Below are positions 26,911-35,872 of a DNA stretch of 64,000 bases, in pieces (within the stretch, counting starts at the first letter, position 1; each line of letters opens with the position of its first letter). Below the pieces are notes generated by a model. It saw only the letters and a program-made list of their open reading frames with translations, had not been told where the DNA came from and ran no database searches. A program made the translations under genes and the position numbers. This stretch comes from N074bin45 sp039587475 (GTDB lineage Bacteria; Gemmatimonadota; Gemmatimonadetes; Gemmatimonadales; GWC2-71-9). Location of the stretch: contig JBDHIK010000300.1 in assembly GCA_039587475.1 (NCBI GenBank), forward strand, positions 1-64,000, given 5' to 3'.

Positions 26911-29516
26911 GGTCGATCTTCCCTGATCTCGAGTAGCAAGTCCAGCGCCTCCTGGTAGTTCGGAGCCTGCTCCAACGCCTGGAGCACGGTGCTCCGCGCG
27001 GTCCGCCGTTGTCCGGCGGCCCATTGGGCCTGCGCCAGGCCCAGGAGCGCCTCGGCGCGGTTGAACGGGTTCAACGCCAGAATGGCCCTGCGCTCCCGGA
27101 GGGCCAGCATGGTCTCACCCTCACCTGAGAACCCCAGGGCGAGCAGGCGATGGTCCTCTTCCTGGTACGGATAGAGGTACTGCACGTCTCCTAACGGGTC
27201 GAGGGCCGACGAGGTGTCCGCCAGTTGGAGACGGACTTCGGTCAGCATGCGGAGCCCTGGGTAATGGGCCCGGTTCCGTGTCGTCAGGGCCTCGAGTTCC
27301 ACCTGTACCTTGCCCAGGCGCCCGGAGCGGTGATGGGCGGCCGCGAGCAGCCAGTAGGGACTGTCCCCTCCTGCATACTCGGGGAACAGCGCCTTGGCTC
27401 GCTCGAGATACGGCAGGGAGGAGTCGGGTTCAGTCTCCATCAAGGCGCGTCCCGTAAAGAGGTGGGCCAGGAAATCCGTCGAGTCCCGGTCCGCCCGTTC
27501 ACGCATTTCGTCCAGACTCGCTCCCGGCCCGTCTTCCGCCATGGCAAGAGCCGCCAGCGGCCCCGCAAATCGCTCGCGGAAGTAGTCGTCGTAGGCCGTG
27601 GCGAAGGCCTCGAGATCCAGACCGAGGGTGGTCGTGAAGATGTCGGGCGTATTGGCGCCCTCACCGTAGCCGCGCAGCATATCGACGATGGCGTCGAACC
27701 CCCACCGCTGAGCGATGAAATCGAACACCAGCGATGACTGGTAGTACGAGAAGCCTATCTGCTGGGGATAGGCCGGCCGCATGAATCCTTGATTGAGATC
27801 CTCTACCGGCGCCAGCCGATCCTGGAGATAGGCCAGCAGGAACTGCCAGCCAATACGGTCACCCCATCCCGGTCGGGCTCGTCGCTCTTCGAAGACCGCG
27901 AGCCCCTCGGTAAACCAGCGCGGCACTCGGCTGCCGCTGACCGCCATATGAAAGGAGTGGGCCAGCTCGTGCCACAGGGTCGACCCCCAATGGAAGGACC
28001 CTTCCGGTCGGGCCGAAGGCGCGTCCATGGCGATGACGGGACCAAAGCTCACGCCCAGGGCGCCCATGCCCACCAGGCCGATGGTACGTACCGAGAAGTC
28101 AGCCTCCCGGGGATACACCTCCACACGGAGGGGGGTCGCGGGCGCGATGCCGTAGTGGGCTGTCAGGCTGTCCCAGGCAGCCTCGGCCAGTGGGACCATG
28201 TACAGCGCCAGCAGGTCGGACTGCTGACCGGGAACGGCAAAGACGAATCGTTCGGTCGTCACCTCACGGTATTCGTCGAGGTCGTCCAGGAGATCGAGGG
28301 TGTTCTTGGTCCAGACATCGAATGGGTCGCCTGCAAACGCTACCTCGAGGTCGGCCCTGCCGCCGATCATCAGGCCGATGCGCAACCGGTTGATACCACG
28401 AAGCGCGTACCCGCGCCACGAGATCGAGTCGAGGGCCAGCGCCGAGTCAGCGAACTCCACGGCCAGGCGATACAGGCGATTGCGGGCCGCCACCTCGGAC
28501 AAAGAAAGGAACACCTGCGGGTCGTGCGGGGCGACGTCACGGGCAACGGCGAGCCGCTCGGCATACAGGGCTCCGTCACCGCTCAGCAGCGCCGAGGCCG
28601 TTCGCATGGCGTGGGCCTCGGGGTTGCGCGGGTCGATTGCCAGGGCCCTGGCGCCTTCTTCGTCTGCCGCGGCATAGTCTTCGAGGTCGAGGTACTGGCG
28701 GGCCCGGAAGGTCCGGGCGGCCACCAGGTTGGGATTGGTCTCCAGGCTTTGTTCGACAAGGTCGAACGCGTCGGACGCACCTTCGAAGCGGCGGGCCCGT
28801 GCCAAGCCGAGCAGGGCCGATGGGTGATGGGGGTTGCGGCTCAGGGCGACCTGAAACGTGGCGCTGGCGTCCGTGCCGTTGAACTTGCTCAGAAACAGGT
28901 TCCCCAGGGCGACCTGGGCGTCGAGATACGTGGAGTCGGCGGCGATTGCCTGGTCGTAGAGCCGGAGGGCGTCGCGAAGACGGGAGTAGTCGCGCCGACC
29001 CATGAGCGTCAGGGCGCCCGCGACCGCCGCCAACTGCTGCGCTGTACGCACCTGGCCGCCGTTGTACTCCGCGACGATGGATCGCAGCAACGATTCACCT
29101 TCCTCGGCGCGTCCGGCCCGAACCCTGATCTGGGCCAACCGGAGACGCGCCTGAAGCGCTCCATCGCCACCGGAGCTGGCCGCACGCTGGAACAGGACCG
29201 TGGCCTCGGCATCGTTGCCGGTCGTGTGAAGCGTCTCCCCCAACTCGACTTCCAGGGCGCTCCGTGCTGGGTACGTGTCGACATTGCGGCGCAGCAGTTC
29301 TTCGGCCTCGTCGTAGCGTCCGGTCTCCCGCAACACTCTGGCAAGAAGCACCACGGCGTCCGCGCCGGGTTGGCTGCGCAATTCGGCGCTCAGCGCCGTG
29401 ACGGCAGCCGAGTACTCGCCTGCCCGGTAGGCGTCGTAGGCACTGGCCACCCGGTCTTGAGCCAGGAGCGTGGTCGGTAGCAGCCACACGGCGATCGCAA
29501 CACGAAAATGAGACAC
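26907..29516 (-). CDS. TPR protein with gluzincin-type metalloprotease domain
   Basis: 869 residues from the GTG at 29516. A signal peptide (VAIAVWLLPTTLLAQ) leads into about ten TPR-like helical repeats. A peptidase-MA-like domain carries HELAH (516-520) and a likely third zinc ligand in WFTEGLAVFEE (Glu537). More TPRs close the protein. It is periplasmic by signal. The intact HExxH plus glutamate suggests an active zinc protease within a Bat-like operon. The gap to the caspase-like gene is 4 bases. Confidence 0.8.
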   Translation of the reverse strand: MSHFRVAIAVWLLPTTLLAQDRVASAYDAYRAGEYSAAVTALSAELRSQPGADAVVLLARVLRETGRYDEAEELLRRNVDTYPARSALEVELGETLHTTGNDAEATVLFQRAASSGGDGALQARLRLAQIRVRAGRAEEGESLLRSIVAEYNGGQVRTAQQLAAVAGALTLMGRRDYSRLRDALRLYDQAIAADSTYLDAQVALGNLFLSKFNGTDASATFQVALSRNPHHPSALLGLARARRFEGASDAFDLVEQSLETNPNLVAARTFRARQYLDLEDYAAADEEGARALAIDPRNPEAHAMRTASALLSGDGALYAERLAVARDVAPHDPQVFLSLSEVAARNRLYRLAVEFADSALALDSISWRGYALRGINRLRIGLMIGGRADLEVAFAGDPFDVWTKNTLDLLDDLDEYREVTTERFVFAVPGQQSDLLALYMVPLAEAAWDSLTAHYGIAPATPLRVEVYPREADFSVRTIGLVGMGALGVSFGPVIAMDAPSARPEGSFHWGSTLWHELAHSFHMAVSGSRVPRWFTEGLAVFEERRARPGWGDRIGWQFLLAYLQDRLAPVEDLNQGFMRPAYPQQIGFSYYQSSLVFDFIAQRWGFDAIVDMLRGYGEGANTPDIFTTTLGLDLEAFATAYDDYFRERFAGPLAALAMAEDGPGASLDEMRERADRDSTDFLAHLFTGRALMETEPDSSLPYLERAKALFPEYAGGDSPYWLLAAAHHRSGRLGKVQVELEALTTRNRAHYPGLRMLTEVRLQLADTSSALDPLGDVQYLYPYQEEDHRLLALGFSGEGETMLALRERRAILALNPFNRAEALLGLAQAQWAAGQRRTARSTVLQALEQAPNYQEALDLLLEIREDRP

Positions 29517-29520
29517 GCCG

Positions 29521-30513
29521 TCAGCTCTCTTCCCGCAGGCGGATGTCACGGTTGACTGCCGCCAGCGCCACGAGCAGTTCTTCCAGTTGGTCCTCGTATT
29601 CTTCCAGGGTCAACGTCTCCTTGCGGCGCCGCAGGTCCGTAATGCCTTGCTCCAGTCGGGCCTTGTCGCCGTAGAGGCGCGCGGTGACGCTGTCGGACGA
29701 CGACACTCCGGCCGCGGTGGTGCGGCTGACTCCGCTCAGCATCATGACAGCCGCCAGTCGCCCGTCCTCCACGTCGACGCCGGGTTCAGGACTTCCCTTG
29801 CCGTCGCCGTTGTCGTCCAGGACGGCATGCTCGCTCAACAACTTCTGTTCTCGCTCATAGGCGCGGGCCACCTCCACATTCGCGTAGGTGAACGCCTCGA
29901 GGATCGACAACCGCTGGTCGTTGTTGGCGTCCGCTTCACTTCCCACGAAGGCAGCCACGAAGAATTGGCCGAACAGTGATGCGTTCCGTTCCATCCCGCT
30001 CTTGGTGGCGGTGATGATGACCCGGTTGGTTCCGGACAGCGCTTCGACGAATTCTCCGCTCGCGCTCGTGAGGTTGGCGAACACCAGGGGCCGGTCCCCG
30101 AACGCGTCCAACAGCGCGGCGACTTCGACCGAGGTCAGGTCGGGGCCCGGAAGATTGATCTTGGAAACGCCGTTCCGGTAGCTCCCGTGTCCGATGACCA
30201 CGATGAAGATCTGGCTGTCGGGGGGCAACGAGTCGGCCAGCCCGGACAGCGTGGCGACGACGACGTCCTTGGTCGACCGCCCACGAGTGCGCTCCGGGGC
30301 GAGTTCGGGGGCCGCCGCGAGGTAGACCACATTGCTGTCCGCCAGGCCGAATCGGTCAACGGCGGCGTCCATGAGGGTGGCGGCCCAGGTATGGAACCGT
30401 TCAGTGTAGTGCGGCTCCCCGCCGATGCCCGTGATCACGACCAGTATGCTCTGGCCCCAGAGCAGTGAAGGCGCCAGGGCCATCGCGGCCAGCACGACGA
30501 TGACGCGGGTCAC
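29521..30513 (-). CDS. Caspase/C13-like secreted protein, apparently lacking the catalytic cysteine
   Basis: 330 residues from the GTG at 30513, overlapping the VWA gene stop (GTGA). The signal peptide (VIVVLAAMALAPSLLWGQ) is followed by a C13/caspase-type fold: IFIVVIGHGSYRNG contains the His motif. The strand where the cysteine should be reads PLVFANLTSASGEF, with no Cys. A later NNDQRLSILEAFTYA segment and a C-terminal coiled coil (LRRRKETLTLEEYEDQLEEL) follow. It is probably a pseudo-protease. The larger open frame to 31317 runs through the upstream gene and is spurious. Confidence 0.7.
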   Translation of the reverse strand: MTRVIVVLAAMALAPSLLWGQSILVVITGIGGEPHYTERFHTWAATLMDAAVDRFGLADSNVVYLAAAPELAPERTRGRSTKDVVVATLSGLADSLPPDSQIFIVVIGHGSYRNGVSKINLPGPDLTSVEVAALLDAFGDRPLVFANLTSASGEFVEALSGTNRVIITATKSGMERNASLFGQFFVAAFVGSEADANNDQRLSILEAFTYANVEVARAYEREQKLLSEHAVLDDNGDGKGSPEPGVDVEDGRLAAVMMLSGVSRTTAAGVSSSDSVTARLYGDKARLEQGITDLRRRKETLTLEEYEDQLEELLVALAAVNRDIRLREES

Positions 30514-32789
30514 ACCAGCCCCCGGCGGCGACGGACGCCCCATTCTGCAGCCAGTAACGTCAGCAACAGCAACAACGCGATCGGCATGTCCCACAGCTCG
30601 AACGTTTCGGTCACGGTCCTGCCGCTGTCGGTGAATTCGACATCCTGTACGATTCCCCCCAGGGTGCTGCGCGTATAGAATCGCCCTCCTGTCTCCTCGG
30701 CGATGCGCCGCAGCAGGCCGGTGTTTCTCTCGGCGCCGAAGAACTCGGTCGGGAGGTCCACACTGCGGATTCCGGTGTGGGACGTCCCGATATCTGAACC
30801 GCCATAGGCGGCAGACACGCGAATGTCGTATCCGCCCAGCTGGTCCGGAACGAACGTGCCCCGATACTCCCCGTCTTCCTCGACGGACCACTCGAGAGGA
30901 ACCGTCGTTTCGGCACCGGTGGGATCCGTGATGGTGGCGATCACCTCGGCGCCATTGATGCCCAGGTAGCTGGAATCGCTCACCTCGGCCTGAATGGCCA
31001 CGGGCTCGCCTGGCGAGAACTGGGTCTTGGGCGTTTCGACAGACACCTGGTCGGGGACCGAACTCACCAGCCACCGGGAGACTTGCCGCCAGAAACGCTC
31101 GTGGGTCAGATCTTCGAGGGGAATGTCGGCGTGCATCTGCCAGAGCCAGGAATCCTGGACCGTCAGCGCCACCGATCGACCTCGCCCGAAGGGCTGGGTT
31201 GCCAGGATGACGAGGTCGTCGCCGCCCTCTGCCGGACGTCCGGTCAGCAGCAGGCTGGCTCCCGGCTTCACGCGGTACAGCGGGTTGGGAGTCGTCAGAG
31301 GAGGGAGTTCGGCCCAACGCTCCCGGGACGCGTCCGGGCTCGCCTCGAGTTGCAGGGCGGAATGCGAGGCTCCGCTCGCGGTCGGCAGGATATCCACCTC
31401 CGCGAGAAAGTCGCCAGAGCTGGTCGGTTCCTCCAATACCACCGGAAGCACGTTTTCGAGAGGCGTTCCGGCATAGCCCCCTTCCGCGAAGGAGGCCCGT
31501 CCACCGAGGAACATCAAACCGCCCCCCCGCTGGCTGACGAATTCTTCGATGATCTGAAGCTGGTTGTGGGTGAAGTAGCTGGCTTCGACCGATCCGAGGA
31601 TGAGACCGCGGTAGGCAAACAGCTCCTCACGGGTCGACGGGAAGCCACTCGCCAGTTCGAGGGAGTCCTCGACACCCAGTCGGAGGTACTTGTTCTCTGC
31701 CGTGCGCTGCAGGACCACGAGGTGGACATTGGGGTCGTCGGTCATGGCCTGGCGCATGAATTTGACTTCGAATCGGGGCTCGCCCTCGAAGTAGAGGACT
31801 CTCTCGCGACTGTCCTCGATGGAGAGCAACACCGATTGGGCATTGTTGGCACTGACCTGCTCGTCCTCTGCCGGGGCGATCGAGAATCGGTAGTCGTGAG
31901 TCCCGGGTGCCTCAGCGACGAGGATCATCCGGGCGGTGGTGCCGGGTTGTCCCCGTCCGAAGGTGATCGAACGAGACCCAGCGATGATGCCGTCTTCCTC
32001 AGCCACCAGGGTCACCGTCTGACCATCGAAACCACGTTGGTCGATCATTACGTCGACGGCAAAGGCCGACCCGGCCAGCACCCGGTTCGGGGCCTCGATC
32101 CTGGTGACCTCGATGTCCTTACGGAACGCTTCCTCTCCGAAACCGACGGTGTAGACCGGAATGCCACGCGACTTGAGCTGGAGCAGCGGTTCCGTCACCG
32201 TGGTGTCGGCGTTGTCGGCGCCGTCGGAAACGAGGACCATGCCCGCCAGAGGGACCCCCGTCAGATCGCGTCGCACGTAGTCGAGTGCCGCGCCGATGTT
32301 GGTCGATCGGCCCTGGAAGGACGGAGCCAGGCCGGGGTCCATTCTGGCGGCGACATCCGAGAAGCGGTAGTGACGGACCGTGAATCGCTCGCCCAGTTGC
32401 TCCACTGCTTCACCAGAGGGGCTGAACGCGTCGTACGCGTTCTGGCCGCGTGACTGGATTCCCTCGTCCGCCAACTGCATGCTTCTCGAGTCGTCGATGA
32501 TGACCGCCAGAAAATTCTCGCCAGGGATGACGCGCGAGATCACCAGGGCGGGGCGGAGCAGGGCGAAAAGCAACAGGGCGAGGACGGCCACCCGGATGCC
32601 CGTGAGGGTCCACACCATCCTGGTGCCGACCCGGTCGCGCTGGCGCCGGTACATGGCGCCGAGGACCACCGCCCCCGCCAGGCCCGCGAACACCATCGCA
32701 GGCCAGGGGCCGCCCTCGAAAGCGAAGGTGCCGTTCTCGAAAACGATGGGCCGGTACTTGAACAGGGCTGTGAAGAGCGACTCGGGCAC
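30510..32789 (-). CDS. Membrane VWA/glutamine-amidotransferase-like protein
   Basis: 759 residues, GTG start. Two N-terminal membrane helices are followed by a VWA-like domain (FLAVIIDDSRSMQLAD with DDSRS) and DTTVTEPLLQLKSRGIPVYTVGFG. A class-I glutamine-amidotransferase-like region contains FVSQRGGGLMFLGGRASFAEGGY. Beta-rich domains and a C-terminal helix (MPIALLLLLTLLAAEWGV) complete it. Such proteins recur in MoxR/DUF4159 clusters. It begins 6 bases after the first DUF4159 gene. Confidence 0.8.
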   Translation of the reverse strand: MPESLFTALFKYRPIVFENGTFAFEGGPWPAMVFAGLAGAVVLGAMYRRQRDRVGTRMVWTLTGIRVAVLALLLFALLRPALVISRVIPGENFLAVIIDDSRSMQLADEGIQSRGQNAYDAFSPSGEAVEQLGERFTVRHYRFSDVAARMDPGLAPSFQGRSTNIGAALDYVRRDLTGVPLAGMVLVSDGADNADTTVTEPLLQLKSRGIPVYTVGFGEEAFRKDIEVTRIEAPNRVLAGSAFAVDVMIDQRGFDGQTVTLVAEEDGIIAGSRSITFGRGQPGTTARMILVAEAPGTHDYRFSIAPAEDEQVSANNAQSVLLSIEDSRERVLYFEGEPRFEVKFMRQAMTDDPNVHLVVLQRTAENKYLRLGVEDSLELASGFPSTREELFAYRGLILGSVEASYFTHNQLQIIEEFVSQRGGGLMFLGGRASFAEGGYAGTPLENVLPVVLEEPTSSGDFLAEVDILPTASGASHSALQLEASPDASRERWAELPPLTTPNPLYRVKPGASLLLTGRPAEGGDDLVILATQPFGRGRSVALTVQDSWLWQMHADIPLEDLTHERFWRQVSRWLVSSVPDQVSVETPKTQFSPGEPVAIQAEVSDSSYLGINGAEVIATITDPTGAETTVPLEWSVEEDGEYRGTFVPDQLGGYDIRVSAAYGGSDIGTSHTGIRSVDLPTEFFGAERNTGLLRRIAEETGGRFYTRSTLGGIVQDVEFTDSGRTVTETFELWDMPIALLLLLTLLAAEWGVRRRRGLV

Positions 32790-32795
32790 GGTGCC

Positions 32796-33593
32796 TCAGT
32801 GACTCATGGCGTAGACGATCAGGTTGACTCCCAGTTGGTAAGCGAAATTGGAAAAGCGCAGGGGGTAGTACGGATCCTCGGCCCACTCCCATGCATCTCC
32901 CAGGTCGCTGTTCCACACGATGGCGACCAGCAGACGGCCGTCCTCATTCATGATGCCCCGGAGGGCAGGGATGTAGCCGTCCTTCTCCCATGTGGGACCG
33001 CCGGCCCTCCCTTGCCCCACGTTCGGCACCTGGACGATTTCCTCGATGTCGTAGAAGACGTGAAGCACTTCGTGGTCCAGGGGGATGTCGACCACCGGAT
33101 ACTCGGGGAGCACGGACTGAATCTGACGCTGGAAGTTGAACCACTCCCAGCTGCCCCAGAAGTCGTCGACCACCAGGAATCCACCCGCCAACAGGTAGCT
33201 ACGAAGCCCCTCTCGCTCGGCCGGGGTCAGTGACATGTATCCGACCTCGACGGCATAGAGATAGGGGAAGCGTCGCAGGTCGGGGTCGTCGAGGCGAACC
33301 GGGTGCTCGGCTCCTGACGCGTCGATGTTGGTCAGACGCTTCAGGCCGATCAGGAATTGCCGGTCCGCCTTGGGGAAGTCGACACTCCAGGACGGGAAGC
33401 GCGCACGAAGGTCGCTGTAGATCGCCCGCGTGAAGTAGAACTCGCGGTGCATGGTATCGTGCACCTGGAGTTCCGTGACCACGGATGGATCCACAAGACG
33501 GTTCTGCGCCGGGATCGCCATCGGGGGCTGCAACGCCATGAGCGCCAGTGCCCAACCCAGCGATCGGCGCGCGTGAGTCAACTCTCTCGGCAA
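32796..33593 (-). CDS. DUF4159 domain secreted protein (copy 1, first gene of operon)
   Basis: 265 residues from a TTG at 33593 with GAGGG about 7 bases upstream. A signal peptide (LGWALALMALQPPMAIPAQ) is followed by the DUF4159 domain: FYFTRAIYSDLRARF, FPKADRQFLIGLKRLTN, GGFLVVDDFWGSWEWFNF, and the C-terminus FSNFAYQLGVNLIVYAMSH. It is paralogous to the copy at 26101-26910. A possible promoter lies about 70-100 bases upstream. Confidence 0.85.
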   Translation of the reverse strand: MPRELTHARRSLGWALALMALQPPMAIPAQNRLVDPSVVTELQVHDTMHREFYFTRAIYSDLRARFPSWSVDFPKADRQFLIGLKRLTNIDASGAEHPVRLDDPDLRRFPYLYAVEVGYMSLTPAEREGLRSYLLAGGFLVVDDFWGSWEWFNFQRQIQSVLPEYPVVDIPLDHEVLHVFYDIEEIVQVPNVGQGRAGGPTWEKDGYIPALRGIMNEDGRLLVAIVWNSDLGDAWEWAEDPYYPLRFSNFAYQLGVNLIVYAMSH

Positions 33594-33664
33594 CGCCAGA
33601 CCCTCACCAAAGTCCCTTCCCGCCGAACCGCGTTTGCGGCAGGCGCTGTAACCTTGTAATACGC

Positions 33665-33692
33665 ATTATGATGGGATGTGGTTGCGGTGCAA
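33665..33692 (-). promoter_or_regulatory. Possible promoter of the MoxR-type operon
   Basis: On the minus strand, TTGCAC and CATAAT are separated by 16 bases, upstream of the first DUF4159 gene. The -10 matches 5 of 6; the -35 is weak. A GGTTGCG/CGCAACC inverted repeat overlaps the region. Confidence 0.35.
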
Positions 33693-33771
33693 ATGCCGCG
33701 GCGGGCTCGCAACCGCATTGTAACGTTCCGTTGTGCAACGACGCCGCTTCCCCTTGGCTCCGGACCGACTC

Positions 33772-35421
33772 ATGAGACGCCGTGATTTCCTGCAGACCAC
33801 CTCTGGGCTCGGACTGGCTGCCCTTCCGGCGTGGGCGATGGTCCCGCAGTTCCTTGGGCCGCTGGGTCCCGCCGCGATGATCTTCAAGGGCGGGACGGTG
33901 TACGATGGCACCGGGAGTCCTCCCGTGGAGGCGGACGTCGCCATCGACGGCGACAGGGTCGTCGCCCTGGGTCCCGACCTGTCTTTCCCCGGGGTGGCCG
34001 AACTGGACGTTCGAGGCAAGGCCGTTGCCCCCGGCTTCATCGACATCCACTCCCATACGGATCGCGAACTGCTGGTCAATCCGCGGGCCGAGTCCAAGAT
34101 CCGCCAGGGCGTAACCACCGAGATCATCGGCCAGGACGGGGGGTCCCTCGGTCCGTGGCGAGACACGAGGCCCGAAGCCGCGGAGCGGGAGGTTCGGGAC
34201 ATCGCCAGTTTTTATCAGGTGCTCGAGCGCGACGGTTCCTCGGTGAACATCGCGAGCATGATTGGCGCCGGGACGGTTCGGGGACTGGTGGTGGGGCGTG
34301 AGGACCGGCCGGCCACATTGGAGGAGATCGACCAGATGGTGGTGCTGGTCACCGAGGCGATTCGTGAAGGCGCCTGTGGCCTCTCGACCGGTCTGGAATA
34401 CGTCCCCGGCGGTTTCGCCGACCTCGACGAACTGGTTGCGCTGGCGGGGGTGCTGAGGGGTACGGGTCTGCCCTACGCTTCACACATGCGCAATGAAGAC
34501 GACCAGTTGCTCGCAGCCATCGAAGAGGCCATCAACGTCGGCATTCAGGCTGACGTGCCGGTGCACATCTCGCATCTCAAGGCCCAGGGGGAGCGCAACT
34601 GGTGGAAGGCCGGACCGGCGCTTGCCACCATCGAGCGCGCGGCCGAGGAGCGGGAGGTCACCTTCGATCGCTATCCCTATGTTGCGTACAGTACCGGGTT
34701 GGCGTCGCTGTTCCCGCTCTGGTCACGGGATGGCGGTACGGACGCCTTTCTGGCCAGGCTGGACGATCCGGCCCAGCAGCCGGCTCTCGAAGCAGCCGTG
34801 CGCGGCAAAGTGGCCGAGCTCGGTAGTTGGAATGCCGTGCAGATGACGTCCGCGGACAGTGCGGAGCTCGACTGGGTTCGCGGTCGCCGTCTTGGTGACT
34901 TGGCACAGGAGCGCAATGCCGACCCCTACACGCTGTTGGTGTCCATCATGCTGACGGGCAGGGCAGCCATCGGCATGGTTGGGTTCGGCATGAGTGAAGA
35001 GAACACCGCTGCGATTCTGGCTCATCCGCTTGGCATGGTCTGTTCGGACGGCTCGGCCAGGGCCACCTACGGGCCCCTTTCTGAAGGATCCCCTCATCCC
35101 CGGTCATACGGGTCCTTCCCACGAGTGTTGGGTCACTATTGCCGGGATCAGAGGCTGATGCCGCTCGAGGTTGGTATCCACAAGATGACCGGCATGCCGG
35201 CTCGCCGGCTCCGACTCGACCACCGAGGCGTCCTGGCGGTTGGCGCCTATGCCGATCTGGTCGTGTTCGATCCAGCCGCCATCAACGACCGCGCGACGTT
35301 CGAAGCCCCGCATCAGTACGCGGTGGGAATCGACCTGGTCCTGGTGAACGGGTCGGTGGTGCTGCGGGACGGGGAGCACACCGGAAGCCTCCCGGGCCGA
35401 CCGCTCCGGGTAGGGCGCTAG
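33772..35421 (+). CDS. N-acyl-D-amino-acid deacylase family amidohydrolase, Tat-exported
   Basis: 549 residues from the ATG at 33772. The N-terminus MRRRDFLQTTSGLGLAALPA is a twin-arginine signal. The amidohydrolase core has the metal-binding HSH (His93, His95) within GFIDIHSHTD, AESKIRQGVTTEIIGQDG, and the aspartate motif VCSDGSARATYG. A terminal composite domain (GVLAVGAYADLVVFDP) completes it. The family hydrolyses N-acyl-D-amino acids or related D-peptidic compounds. The earlier GTG at 33733 has no ribosome site and would bury the Tat motif, so 33772 is preferred. Confidence 0.88.
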   Translation: MRRRDFLQTTSGLGLAALPAWAMVPQFLGPLGPAAMIFKGGTVYDGTGSPPVEADVAIDGDRVVALGPDLSFPGVAELDVRGKAVAPGFIDIHSHTDRELLVNPRAESKIRQGVTTEIIGQDGGSLGPWRDTRPEAAEREVRDIASFYQVLERDGSSVNIASMIGAGTVRGLVVGREDRPATLEEIDQMVVLVTEAIREGACGLSTGLEYVPGGFADLDELVALAGVLRGTGLPYASHMRNEDDQLLAAIEEAINVGIQADVPVHISHLKAQGERNWWKAGPALATIERAAEEREVTFDRYPYVAYSTGLASLFPLWSRDGGTDAFLARLDDPAQQPALEAAVRGKVAELGSWNAVQMTSADSAELDWVRGRRLGDLAQERNADPYTLLVSIMLTGRAAIGMVGFGMSEENTAAILAHPLGMVCSDGSARATYGPLSEGSPHPRSYGSFPRVLGHYCRDQRLMPLEVGIHKMTGMPARRLRLDHRGVLAVGAYADLVVFDPAAINDRATFEAPHQYAVGIDLVLVNGSVVLRDGEHTGSLPGRPLRVGR

Positions 35422-35527
35422 GCTGCGGAACCCAGCAGGTGACTTCCACGTTCGGCATTGCAGCACCGTTACTCACCTGGGCGACGTCGTCTGCACCAGG
35501 TCCTGTCCATCCATTACTCTTTGGGCC

Positions 35528-35872
35528 ATGTCTCTAGGGAAGATCGTGATTTCCGGCATCGGCGGCGTGACGGCCTCGTTCGTCTCCATGTTGTGCTGTA
35601 CCGGTCCATTGCTCATGGCCAGCATCGGGGTGTCAGGCGCGGGCCTGTCGGTCATGCGGCCTTACCGGCCCATCTTCCTGGTGCTCACGGGAGTGTCACT
35701 GTACCTGGCCTACCGGATGCTGGAGCGTGAAGAGAAGCGGGCCTGCGAGCCTGGGCAATGGTGTGCCGATCCGCGCACCCGGAAGCGCCTGAAGTGGGCT
35801 CTCTGGGTCATGACTGGGGTTGCCTTCCTTTTCGCTTCCAGCCCGCGGTGGGCGGAGTGGGTGCTTGGGTAG
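35528..35872 (+). CDS. MerT-like mercuric/metal transport membrane protein
   Basis: 114 residues with three membrane helices. The first holds the vicinal cysteines of MerT (SFVSMLCCTGPLL). The loop between helices two and three has a second pair (RACEPGQWCADPRT). MerT passes Hg(II) across the inner membrane to MerA, but no merA, merP or merR is nearby, so the metal here is uncertain. The last 8 bases overlap the likely start of the next gene. Confidence 0.75.
   Translation: MSLGKIVISGIGGVTASFVSMLCCTGPLLMASIGVSGAGLSVMRPYRPIFLVLTGVSLYLAYRMLEREEKRACEPGQWCADPRTRKRLKWALWVMTGVAFLFASSPRWAEWVLG

Noticed and set aside
30514..31317. N-terminal extension of the caspase-like frame
   Set aside because: It runs inside the upstream VWA gene and is Arg/Gly-rich; the GTG at 30513 begins a proper signal peptide.
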